Shown here: piece after piece, positions 1-6,631 of the stretch | Numbering within the stretch: position 1 is the stretch's first letter | Layout of the letters: the number at the start of each line of letters is the position of its first letter | Assembly (NCBI GenBank): GCA_013375355.1 | Contig: JABXJV010000086.1 | Span: forward strand, 1-19,610 | DNA length: 19,610 bases | Source of the DNA: Candidatus Helarchaeota archaeon | GTDB lineage: Archaea > Asgardarchaeota > Lokiarchaeia > Helarchaeales > JABXJV01 | Reading direction: 5' to 3' | Program-made: the position numbers and the translations under genes | Notes under the pieces: model-generated | The model's database searches: none | The model's input: only the letters and a program-made list of their open reading frames with translations | What the model was told of the DNA's origin: nothing

Positions 1-22
1 ACAATTAATGGATTGATTTATT

Positions 23-706
23 ATGGTAGAACTGGATAAAAAACGAATGGAATGGTTTCCCCAAGGTGAGAAGAAATATAACGAATTAATTGTACAAAGA
101 GCGATTGAAGCTTTAAAAAAACATCATTTTAAGGTAAAATTTTTCCCAACTAAAGAGGAAGCAGTTGAATGGCTTATGAGTAAAATACCTGCTGATTCAA
201 CTGTTGGAGTAGGAGGATCCTATACCTTGATACAGACTGGAATTATTGAAAAATTGTCAAATCGGACAGATATTACTTTTTATAATAGATGGAAGCTAGG
301 TATAGATGGTAAAGAAGAGAGAAATACAAGGTACCAAAACCTATCAGCTGATATTTTTATCACGGGATCTAATGCTCTGACACTAGATGGAAAATTAGTC
401 AATGTAGATGGTATGGGAAATAGGATTGCAGCCATGATTTTTGGACCTAAAAAAGTTTTCTTTGTGGTGGGTAAAAATAAGATTGTAAAGGATGTAGATG
501 CAGCTATTCAAAGAATCCATAACCTTACGGCCCCTAAAAATGCAGCTAGGTATTCAATGGATTTACCTTGTACACGGACAGGATTATGTGCTTGGGAAGA
601 ATGTAATGAACCACAACGAATATGTAATTTTACTTTAATAATCGAGAGACCGTTCAATACTAGACGAATGAATATAATACTTATTGGAGAAGATTTAGGC
701 TTCTAA
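23..706 (+). CDS. LUD-domain protein (LutC/YkgG family)
   Basis: 227 aa. This is a stand-alone LUD domain (former DUF162), the fold shared by LutC/YkgG and the C-terminal part of LutB in L-lactate oxidation complexes. Seen: a glycine-rich stretch VGVGGSYT at residues 61-68, the family core ITGSNALTLDGKLVNVDGMGNR at about 113-134, the FGPKKVFFVVGKNK strand-turn at about 140-153, and a C-terminal cysteine cluster C183, C189, C194 and C201 followed by the usual ILIGEDLGF ending. Length is normal for a single-domain member. The ATG at 23 is preceded by GGATTGATT, and an in-frame stop lies just upstream, so the N-terminus is complete. No lutA or lutB partner is visible. A redox or organic-acid role is family inference; the actual substrate is unknown. 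Family call is strong, function weak. Confidence 0.88.
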   Translation: MVELDKKRMEWFPQGEKKYNELIVQRAIEALKKHHFKVKFFPTKEEAVEWLMSKIPADSTVGVGGSYTLIQTGIIEKLSNRTDITFYNRWKLGIDGKEERNTRYQNLSADIFITGSNALTLDGKLVNVDGMGNRIAAMIFGPKKVFFVVGKNKIVKDVDAAIQRIHNLTAPKNAARYSMDLPCTRTGLCAWEECNEPQRICNFTLIIERPFNTRRMNIILIGEDLGF

Positions 707-739
707 ACTAAAAAAAAGATGCATTTAGTTATTTTTTTT
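706..739 (+). terminator. hairpin plus oligo-T terminator after the LUD gene
   Basis: AACTAAA (706-712) pairs with TTTAGTT (724-730) around an 11-nt loop and is followed by eight T (732-739). It starts in the stop codon of the LUD gene and precedes the convergent gene ending at 809. Archaeal termination mainly needs the oligo-T tract; the stem may be incidental. Confidence 0.6.
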
Positions 740-808
740 ATTTCTTTTCATTTTTCAAAAGCAAAATATATTAAAAATGTCTAGTTCTGTTGATTATATA
801 AGATATTA

Positions 809-1294
809 CTAGAAAATCTTCATATGGAATTCGCATCTATCAGCACCTTGCCTATATTCAGCTCCTTTCTCGAATATAAGGCTAGGATTCAGTTCCCTGA
901 CAAGTGTTTCTACGAACCCGTTACAAAACGCTTTATGACATAATGGCGGCAGCCGATTTTCTTTGATTGCTTTCCATATAGGGCAATCTCTAATTTGAAT
1001 TATTGTATTTCCTCCCTCATCTTCCTTTACAATAATTTCCACATTTGGAAAATTTAGAATATCAGAATAGTAACCCTTGATTAATTTAGCTATTGATGGA
1101 ATATCATTGTCTGGAACTTCCAACTTATCGACAAGATATTGCCTAATTTTCGAAGCAAATCTACGCCAAATGGCTTCCGCAGTACTTACACCACGAGCTA
1201 ATCCAATTTCTTCTTTCAACACTTCTAAAATTGATAGACATAAGTTCAGATAAATACTACTTGTGACAGTCTTATCATCAGTCATAGTAACCAT
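809..1294 (-). CDS. V4R / ATC-hydrolase-like cysteine-containing protein
   Basis: 161 aa. The N-terminal half is helical (about residues 14-55). The C-terminal half has a beta-rich part with IRDCPIW (C104), then LCHKAFCNGF (C119, C124), then a closing G-A-E-Y-R-Q-G-A-D-R-C-E-F strand (C154). The order 'CP...C...GF...L......G...C.F' is typical of the small-molecule-binding V4R and L-2-amino-thiazoline-4-carboxylate hydrolase-like families common in archaea. The four cysteines could bind a metal or corrinoid-type ligand, but that is inference. The start chosen is the ATG at 1294; a second ATG at 1285 would give 158 aa. It lies in the same direction as the zinc-ribbon gene, with a 68-bp gap. No specific function can be given. 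Confidence 0.6.
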   Translation of the reverse strand: MVTMTDDKTVTSSIYLNLCLSILEVLKEEIGLARGVSTAEAIWRRFASKIRQYLVDKLEVPDNDIPSIAKLIKGYYSDILNFPNVEIIVKEDEGGNTIIQIRDCPIWKAIKENRLPPLCHKAFCNGFVETLVRELNPSLIFEKGAEYRQGADRCEFHMKIF

Positions 1295-1362
1295 TCCAAA
1301 TTAAATTTTTCATAAATTTAGAATTTTATTACAATTGATTTTGAGATTTAATATATAAAAAA

Positions 1363-1593
1363 TTAGTCAAGTTTATTTATGTATTCACAATGACATTTAG
1401 GACATTCGGGTTCTTTAGGAACTGCATCCATTTTAGCTCTCCAAGAACAATTTGGGCATTCAAGATCATCAGCTTTTTTTAATAACCTCCAAAGAGGACT
1501 ATGGCCGACAGCACAATTTGGACACACGGGAACTTGAGTCAACATATCTTCTGTACCCTCCCAATTACATCTAGTACATATAAATTTCGACAT
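1363..1593 (-). CDS. small double zinc-ribbon protein
   Basis: 76 aa, with four CxxC knuckles: C6/C9, C24/C27, C46/C49 and C64/C67, plus C69. They pair into two C4 zinc ribbons of about 22 residues each (CTRC...CPNC and CPNC...CPKC). The second half repeats the layout of the first (CxxCxW, then about 12-15 residues, then P-x-CPxC), so the gene looks like an internal duplication. Rubredoxin-like or zinc-ribbon modules of this size can bind protein, nucleic acid or iron; nothing distinguishes these here. The ATG at 1593 follows two GTGAAG-containing repeats. It is divergent from the mcr-type operon, sharing the 1594-1780 intergenic region, so co-regulation with that operon is possible. Confidence 0.75.
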   Translation of the reverse strand: MSKFICTRCNWEGTEDMLTQVPVCPNCAVGHSPLWRLLKKADDLECPNCSWRAKMDAVPKEPECPKCHCEYINKLD

Positions 1594-1621
1594 TTTTCTT
1601 CACGGGCTTTTCTTCACTGGG
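1594..1621 (-). repeat. tandem 13/14-bp repeat at the zinc-ribbon ribosome binding site
   Basis: TTTTCTTCACGGG (1594-1606) is followed by TTTTCTTCACTGGG (1608-1621). On the minus strand each unit reads (C)CC(A)GTGAAGAAAA, so a GTGA Shine-Dalgarno-like core occurs twice just upstream of the ATG at 1593. This could be two stacked ribosome sites or a slippage duplication. Confidence 0.5.
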
Positions 1622-1690
1622 TTGAATATCTTTTTCTATTACTTTAATCTCATTTTAGAGATTATTTTATTAATGATTAAATTAAAACTT

Positions 1691-1700
1691 ATTTATATTT
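1691..1700 (-). promoter_or_regulatory. candidate TATA box for the zinc-ribbon gene
   Basis: On the minus strand the segment reads AAATATAAAT, preceded by GGA as a possible BRE. It would place the start of transcription near 1670, some 75 nt before the ATG at 1593. In so AT-rich a background this is weak. Confidence 0.3.
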
Positions 1701-1708
1701 TCCATTTG

Positions 1709-1723
1709 TAGAAATTTATAAAA
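1709..1723 (+). promoter_or_regulatory. candidate BRE/TATA promoter of the mcr-type operon
   Basis: The run AGAAA followed by TTTATAAAA (box 1715-1723) matches the archaeal BRE plus TATA pattern. Transcription would start around 1745-1750, about 30 nt before the ATG at 1781 and immediately before the 13-bp palindrome at 1754-1766. Position and pattern only; AT-rich background limits confidence. Confidence 0.45.
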
Positions 1724-1753
1724 ATAATTTCAATAATCTTTGACTATTAGCAA

Positions 1754-1766
1754 ATTGTCAGACAAT
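1754..1766. promoter_or_regulatory. perfect palindrome upstream of the mcr-type operon (operator candidate)
   Basis: ATTGTC-A-GACAAT is a perfect inverted repeat with 6-bp arms and a single central base. It lies 14 bp before the first start codon and just downstream of the predicted transcription start, a common place for archaeal repressor sites. It is not followed by oligo-T, so it is not a terminator. Confidence 0.5.
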
Positions 1767-1780
1767 AACTTGGGATTCCA

Positions 1781-2047
1781 ATGGCAGAAGAAAATGAAAA
1801 AGAAAAGGATTTTGACCTCAAAATTCCGCCTGGAACCCCAGAAGATATTATTGCAGCGACAATTGAGAAATTCAATTTGAAATTAGTTTATCCCACTGAA
1901 CCTCAAAAAAGTCCTTATTATTTGGCTTTGCGAGGGAAGAAAGAAATATTAATTCAAGCTCATGATTATATGAGAGATTTATTAGAGAAAAGAGTAAAAA
2001 AGTTTGAAGAAGAAGCAGGAGATAAAAGAATAAAAAAAAGAGGATAA
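1781..2047 (+). CDS. small unknown protein leading the mcr-type operon
   Basis: 88 aa, not recognised. It has an acidic/lysine start (residues 1-12), a PGTPEDIIAATIEKF helix (about 17-31), a strand-turn-strand LKLVYPTEP...PYYLALRG (about 33-51), then a long charged helix from about 53 to 80 and a basic tail KRIKKRG. This alpha-beta-beta-alpha layout could be a small ferredoxin-like half-fold. It ends 3 nt before mcrB, so translation is probably coupled. In methanogens the accessory genes mcrD and mcrC sit among mcrBGA; neither is here. This protein takes an accessory slot but shows no McrD motif I can recognise, and McrD is about 150 aa. A role in assembly or activation of the reductase is inference from position. 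Confidence 0.7.
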   Translation: MAEENEKEKDFDLKIPPGTPEDIIAATIEKFNLKLVYPTEPQKSPYYLALRGKKEILIQAHDYMRDLLEKRVKKFEEEAGDKRIKKRG

Positions 2048-2050
2048 AAA

Positions 2051-3415
2051 ATGAAATTTGAAGACAAAATTGATATTTATGATGATGAAGGAAACTGTCT
2101 CGCAGAAGATTTACCTATAGAATCTTTGAGTCCTATGCATAATTCCTATATGATTAAAGTATTGAATTACATTAAAAGTACTGCTTATATAGATCTCAAG
2201 AAATTAGAGGCGATTATCCATTCTGGTCAAGTTGGATATACATCAGAGGAGAGACAGAATGAAATTCAAATGCCGTGGTATTCTAGAGATTGGGAAATTT
2301 ATGATAACGCGGAAGTTATAGCAGAAAAAATAAAAGATAAAGTACAAGTTTTAAAAGATGATGAAGGAATTATTGATTTTCTCCCAGGTAAAGATGTCAT
2401 CGTTGTTACAGTACCAAATAAAAGAATAATTGCTTCATCAAGTAGGAACTGCGCATATACAATTACTGGCGTAGCTTTAATGCAAGCTATGAGTGAGATT
2501 TTTAATGTTACTCCTCAAACAGATCCTGATGGATGTGGGTTAATTAAAAATGCGGTCTTTGGTAGATACCCGCAAAGTGTTAATTTTCCTCCTAATAATG
2601 CTTTAACTTGTTTGCTTCGTCCTCCACAAACCGAAGAAGGGATGGGTTACGGATTTAAAACAATTAATTTAACAGATTTGGTAGCATTATCCAATAAAAG
2701 GACTTTTGATGCAATTGCTCTTACCGCGATATTAGAGCAAGCAGCTCAATTTGAAATGGGTAATGCCATTGGATGGTTCGAACGGTATCATCTACTTGGA
2801 TTAGCTTATCAGGGATTTAATGGTGATAATCTTCTACTCGACTTAATCAAAGAAAATAAAGAAGGCAGAGTAGGAGATGTTGTTAAAAGTCTCATGCAAT
2901 TTGCATTTGAAGATAAGATTATTAGTTGGAGAGGAAGGAGATATCCCCATAAATTCTTTTCTGATTATCGCTTAATAAAAAGTTCTGATTATGCTAAATG
3001 GAATGCATATATGGTCACTGCACTGCTAGCCGCATGCATTGTCAATGTAGGGGCCAGCAGAGCCGCCCAATGTGTTTCTTCAGCATTAATTGGGTTTAGT
3101 GATTTATTAAATTACGAATCAGGTTTCGACCCAGATTGTGGTCGGGTTATTGGATCGGCGTTAGGGTTAAACATGTATACTCATTCGGAAATCGGTACAG
3201 GAGATATTTGTACCTTAAAAATGGATAATGAAAATTTGAGACATTCAGGTTTCATTACTCCTTGTTTAAGTGCCGCACTTTGTTTGGATTCCGGCACTCA
3301 ACTAAAAAAACCTGACGTTTCTAGTAGTATGTATTTTAGGTTAAAAGAACAGATTTCGTTATTTGATAACCCATTAAAAAAATTAGCAGAAGCTGCTAAA
3401 GGAGTAAAATTATGA
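2051..3415 (+). CDS. mcrB: alkyl/methyl-coenzyme M reductase beta subunit
   Basis: 454 aa, near the usual 440. The beta subunit of the Ni-F430 reductase (alpha2 beta2 gamma2), which reversibly joins an alkyl group to coenzyme M using the CoM-S-S-CoB heterodisulfide. Family landmarks: EDKIDIYDDEGN at the N-terminus, VFGRYPQSV (about 169-177), ILEQAAQFEMGNAIG (227-241), ERYHLLGLAYQG (244-255), WNAYMVTALLAA (317-328), SRAAQCVSSAL (336-346), RHSGF (397-401) and CLDSGTQ (411-417). Odd: in the active-site segment, canonical F361-F362 align with M375-Y376, the catalytic Tyr367 with I381 and the CoB-binding His379 with N393; one residue of the RHSKG motif is also missing. Preceded by GAGG, 3 nt after the upstream gene. 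The subunit call is secure; divergence points to an alkyl-CoM reductase (AcrB) type. Confidence 0.95.
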   Translation: MKFEDKIDIYDDEGNCLAEDLPIESLSPMHNSYMIKVLNYIKSTAYIDLKKLEAIIHSGQVGYTSEERQNEIQMPWYSRDWEIYDNAEVIAEKIKDKVQVLKDDEGIIDFLPGKDVIVVTVPNKRIIASSSRNCAYTITGVALMQAMSEIFNVTPQTDPDGCGLIKNAVFGRYPQSVNFPPNNALTCLLRPPQTEEGMGYGFKTINLTDLVALSNKRTFDAIALTAILEQAAQFEMGNAIGWFERYHLLGLAYQGFNGDNLLLDLIKENKEGRVGDVVKSLMQFAFEDKIISWRGRRYPHKFFSDYRLIKSSDYAKWNAYMVTALLAACIVNVGASRAAQCVSSALIGFSDLLNYESGFDPDCGRVIGSALGLNMYTHSEIGTGDICTLKMDNENLRHSGFITPCLSAALCLDSGTQLKKPDVSSSMYFRLKEQISLFDNPLKKLAEAAKGVKL

Positions 3416-3426
3416 GGTGTTTTTGA

Positions 3427-4233
3427 ATGCCAATGTCTGAAAGAAGAAAATTAAAAAAAGAAGTGAAATATATTCGCCAATTTTATCCTGGTTTAGATGG
3501 CTCTAGTTTTAGAAGAAAAAAAATTATGGATCCTTATAAAAGATTAATTAAAATACGTAATGTTCCAGATGATGATATTATTAGGCTATTAGGGCATAGA
3601 GCTGCAGGGTCTCTTTATAGCAGCTTACATCCTCCATTAGATGAATTAATCGAGAAATATGATCCCATTAAAGAACTAATTGAGGCAACAGATGGAGCAA
3701 AAATGGGGGATCGAATGAAATTTGTCCAATTCATTGACACAATGATCGGGCCTCATGCCCCTTGGTTGAGATTACGTTCATATTTTAATAGATTTAGAGG
3801 TGTAGATGCTGTTTTAAACGCAGGAACAGTATTACTTGAAATGCGTGAGAGAGATTGTGAAGCAGCTGTTAAACCTTTAATTGAAACGGAAGTTTTTGAC
3901 ACTGCCAGAACTTATCTGAGATCGATAAATCCCGAAGGGTATAGCCATAGGACTGATGAAACCGAATTAATATTTGATGTTAGAAGACGGTGTATATTAA
4001 ACTTTGATACTGGTTATGTTGATTATGTTAAAGATATGCATGCAGAAACTCTCGATAAACCCATTACTCTGGGATTTCCAGTTGATTCAGTAGATGCGAG
4101 ATCAATTAATGTTATGTTCTGGTGGGACCTTAATCCGTTTAAAAACCGGACTGAAATTTTAATGCTATTATCTAGAATTGCGCAAATTAAGATATTAGGA
4201 GGATTTAATCCCGAATTACTTAATGATTATTAA
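3427..4233 (+). CDS. mcrG: alkyl/methyl-coenzyme M reductase gamma subunit
   Basis: 268 aa, slightly longer than the usual 250-260. Clear family blocks: FYPGLDG (19-25), ILR-type LLGHRAAG with HPPL (54-71), DGAKMGDR (89-96), VQFIDTM (100-106), RSYFNRFRG (117-125), EMRERDCE (138-145), DTARTYLRS and the C-terminal GGFNPE. The GAGGTG ribosome site (3414-3419) overlaps the mcrB stop region, so the two are co-translated. Odd: Arg120 of the canonical subunit, which contacts the CoM sulfonate, lies in 'SGRQIIETRERD'; the matching segment here is 'AGTVLLEMRERD', giving T134 at that place by ungapped alignment. The gamma assignment is not in doubt. Confidence 0.95.
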   Translation: MPMSERRKLKKEVKYIRQFYPGLDGSSFRRKKIMDPYKRLIKIRNVPDDDIIRLLGHRAAGSLYSSLHPPLDELIEKYDPIKELIEATDGAKMGDRMKFVQFIDTMIGPHAPWLRLRSYFNRFRGVDAVLNAGTVLLEMRERDCEAAVKPLIETEVFDTARTYLRSINPEGYSHRTDETELIFDVRRRCILNFDTGYVDYVKDMHAETLDKPITLGFPVDSVDARSINVMFWWDLNPFKNRTEILMLLSRIAQIKILGGFNPELLNDY

Positions 4234-4248
4234 TTTTGAGATGATATT

Positions 4249-6066
4249 ATGGCTGGACCATTAAAAAAAGGCAAACTACCTGCTGACGTTCTTAAAATGG
4301 AAGAGACTGCAAAAGCTAGTCAGTACCTTAGAGCAGCAGTTAAAGCCTTAAGAGATTTTATGCCATTAGAACAAAAAACTAATATTTGGGGCACATTAGA
4401 AAAAATATTTACTATCGAACCCACAGAAACCTTCGATTATTCTATGTATTTTCGTGATGGATATAAACAGTCTCAACAAAAAGCTAAGTTTCAGGAAGCA
4501 GGTAAAAGCATCGCGCTTGAAAGGGGTTTACCTAGCTATAATAGAGCTGTCGGTGCTCCAATCGGACAAGATAAACTAAAGACCTATGTAATCTCAAGCA
4601 CAGATGTTGAAGTAGAAGTAGATCAACTCAACTGCATAAATAATCCAGCTATGCGAAATTTACTAAATGACGTGAAGAGAACCATTATTTTCAACTTAGA
4701 TATTCCCCATGGTGTTGTACAAATTAGAGCTGGAAGGGAAGTAACTCCTCAGACCGTCAATCAATTACTAGAAACCATGGAACATAATATTTCTGGTGGA
4801 AATGTTCTTTTAGATCAATTATCTGAGATTTATCCCGGTCTTACAAAAGATGCTTATTGTAAGGTAATAACAGGAAATGATGAAGTTCAAGAAGTAATAG
4901 ATTCGCGCTTCGTTATCGATATTAATAAGCAATTTCACTCTTCACGTGCAAAAAAACTAAAAGCTGCCCTTGGTGATACTTTATATCTAGTAGCACGTGC
5001 ACCATCAATATTGGTGAATAATATTGATAGTAGTATCGCTTTAAAATGGGTATTGATGCAAGGCATTTTAAGTTTCTTTTCTACTTATCGTCTAACTCGC
5101 ACGAGTACCATTTCAGATCTTGCTTATGCAACAAAGAAGGCAAATTGTATTTTAATGGGTGAAAGAACTTGGCCTTCTAGAGGACATTCTCTTAATTCCC
5201 CAGGTGGAATTCCATTTGGATTTCTTGCTGATATCTGTCAACAAGATTCTCAGCTTCCTGCACGACCATTTTTAGAGGTAGCAAAGGATGAAAATAAAGA
5301 ACTTGCAAGAAAATATATAGAAAATTCCATTGGTTGTTTAGCCACTATTATTCCAATTATTACCGAACAGTTTTGGCATGATTTATATCTATTAGGTGGT
5401 AGAGGTTATTCTACAGCATTATTAACGAGTGCAATCTGTGGAGATGTTTATGGAGAATTTTTGGATATGATGATAGAAATTATTCAAAAATACTTTGTAA
5501 AACTCGTTGGTGCTGGAAAAAAGACTTACCCCGTGAAATGGGATTCTATAAAATGGGTTATTGAAACAATGATATCAAATGCAATGGAAAAATTAGAAAA
5601 ATTGAATACTTCTCTGGAATTTCTAGCTTCTGGTGATGAAAAAACTTATATTATAGGAAGTATCGGGGGAAATATCGCTGCCCTTCTTACCGGTAGTCCC
5701 ACCGCTGGAGCTTGGGGTTTAAATTATTCAAGGAGTTTATTAATTAAAGAAGGGTGGCTTAGGACTGGAGAAGCTGGTAACGACATGCCAGATTATCTTG
5801 GCTTACCTTATTCATGTAGTCTTAAATTAGAAGAAGGCGGATTATTGGAATTAAGAGGGATGAATACCCCTTATTTAGCTTCTACTATAGGTAATGCATT
5901 CGGCCTAGTTGGAGCAACTTATTGTGCAGCTCTTGGTAGAGGTGACCCTTGGGTCTGTTCACCCTTAATAAAAGTTGCATTTGCAGATCCTCATCTTAAA
6001 TTTGATTTTTCTTCACCTAAAGAAGAAATTATTAAGGGAGCGTTAAATTTTCTAGAAAATTTATAA
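4249..6066 (+). CDS. mcrA: alkyl/methyl-coenzyme M reductase alpha subunit, highly divergent
   Basis: 605 aa against about 550 for methanogen McrA; most of the excess is an N-terminal extension of roughly 50 residues. Family landmarks: GYKQSQQKAKFQEAGK (71-86), RAGREVTPQTVNQLLETMEH (160-179), FVIDINKQF (221-229), SPGGIPFGFLAD (317-328), LLGGRGY (381-387), GLLELRG (531-537), ALGRGDPW (561-568) and PLIKVAFADPHLKFDF (572-587). Ungapped alignment with remembered Methanothermobacter McrA gives these equivalents: Q147 to L188 (a Gln is at 190), R225 to K266, K256 to K296, H257 to K297, R271 to R311, F330 to Y387, Y333 to A390, Q400 to E464, F443 to E508, G445 (thioglycine) to G510, D450 to D515, C452 to L517. 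The catalytic pocket is thus heavily altered, as expected for, or beyond, alkyl-CoM reductases. Substrate is probably not methane; which alkane cannot be told. Confidence 0.95.
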   Translation: MAGPLKKGKLPADVLKMEETAKASQYLRAAVKALRDFMPLEQKTNIWGTLEKIFTIEPTETFDYSMYFRDGYKQSQQKAKFQEAGKSIALERGLPSYNRAVGAPIGQDKLKTYVISSTDVEVEVDQLNCINNPAMRNLLNDVKRTIIFNLDIPHGVVQIRAGREVTPQTVNQLLETMEHNISGGNVLLDQLSEIYPGLTKDAYCKVITGNDEVQEVIDSRFVIDINKQFHSSRAKKLKAALGDTLYLVARAPSILVNNIDSSIALKWVLMQGILSFFSTYRLTRTSTISDLAYATKKANCILMGERTWPSRGHSLNSPGGIPFGFLADICQQDSQLPARPFLEVAKDENKELARKYIENSIGCLATIIPIITEQFWHDLYLLGGRGYSTALLTSAICGDVYGEFLDMMIEIIQKYFVKLVGAGKKTYPVKWDSIKWVIETMISNAMEKLEKLNTSLEFLASGDEKTYIIGSIGGNIAALLTGSPTAGAWGLNYSRSLLIKEGWLRTGEAGNDMPDYLGLPYSCSLKLEEGGLLELRGMNTPYLASTIGNAFGLVGATYCAALGRGDPWVCSPLIKVAFADPHLKFDFSSPKEEIIKGALNFLENL

Positions 6067-6082
6067 TTAAGGTTGGATTGAA

Positions 6083-6616
6083 ATGGCAGAAGAGGAAAAA
6101 ACACACGAATCAGCAATGGAAGAAGAAAAGGAATGGTACGAAGAAGAATTTCCAGATAAATGGTGGTTTCAAATCTCTTGGATTCGCCAAAAAACTGAGA
6201 CTGAACCCTCAGGATTAATGCTTTTCATTGATTATATGCTTGATCAAGCAATTATAACTCCAGAAGCTGTCAAAATTGCTTCTTTAATACCTCATCGATT
6301 AGTTTTAATTGAAATTGTTCATCCTAAGAAAAAATTGATTGAACGATTAAGTTTTATGATATCTCCTACGTCGGTCACTCCAGATATACCGGATACGGAG
6401 CCTGACCTAATTATTCGCATTTCATATTACGATATCGCAAAATTTCTTCTTGGAAAAGCAAGTTTTAGTGAATCCTTTTTCCTTGGTCGAGGAGAGATAT
6501 TTGGAAATGTTCTTGCATTAATAGACATCGCTGACATCTTGGAAGTCGCTCAGGGTAAGAAAATGGATCAAGCAAAGGAAGCCCGTCCAAAAATTTGGCC
6601 GGTAGGCTTTCCTTGA
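6083..6616 (+). CDS. SCP2-like (sterol carrier type) lipid-binding protein in the mcr operon
   Basis: 177 aa. A strongly acidic N-terminus (about 1-25) with W27-W28 is followed by a domain resembling the SCP2 fold: a helix at 44-62, strand LVLIEIVHPKKKLIERLSFMI (about 73-93), then the diagnostic C-terminal half: PDLIIRISYYDIAKFLLGKA (residues 107-126), a G-R-G-E-I-F-G-N turn (135-142) and a final amphipathic helix. SCP2 domains bind fatty acyl and other hydrophobic ligands in a tunnel. It lies 16 nt after mcrA and 15 nt before the A2 gene, so it belongs to the operon. A role in delivering or holding a long-chain alkane or alkyl thioether for the reductase is inference; a structural or chaperone role is the alternative. 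SCP2 assignment is by pattern only. Confidence 0.6.
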   Translation: MAEEEKTHESAMEEEKEWYEEEFPDKWWFQISWIRQKTETEPSGLMLFIDYMLDQAIITPEAVKIASLIPHRLVLIEIVHPKKKLIERLSFMISPTSVTPDIPDTEPDLIIRISYYDIAKFLLGKASFSESFFLGRGEIFGNVLALIDIADILEVAQGKKMDQAKEARPKIWPVGFP

Positions 6617-6631
6617 ACGGAGGATTGAAAA

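Noticed and set aside
1358..1372. A further copy of the TTAGTCAA motif found upstream of psmB
   Set aside because: AAATTAGTCAAG here overlaps the stop codon and last codons of the zinc-ribbon gene, so the match is explained by coding sequence and lacks the final T.
1781..2047. Calling the 88-aa gene mcrD
   Set aside because: It is about half the length of McrD and lies before mcrB rather than after it, and no McrD motif is recognisable.
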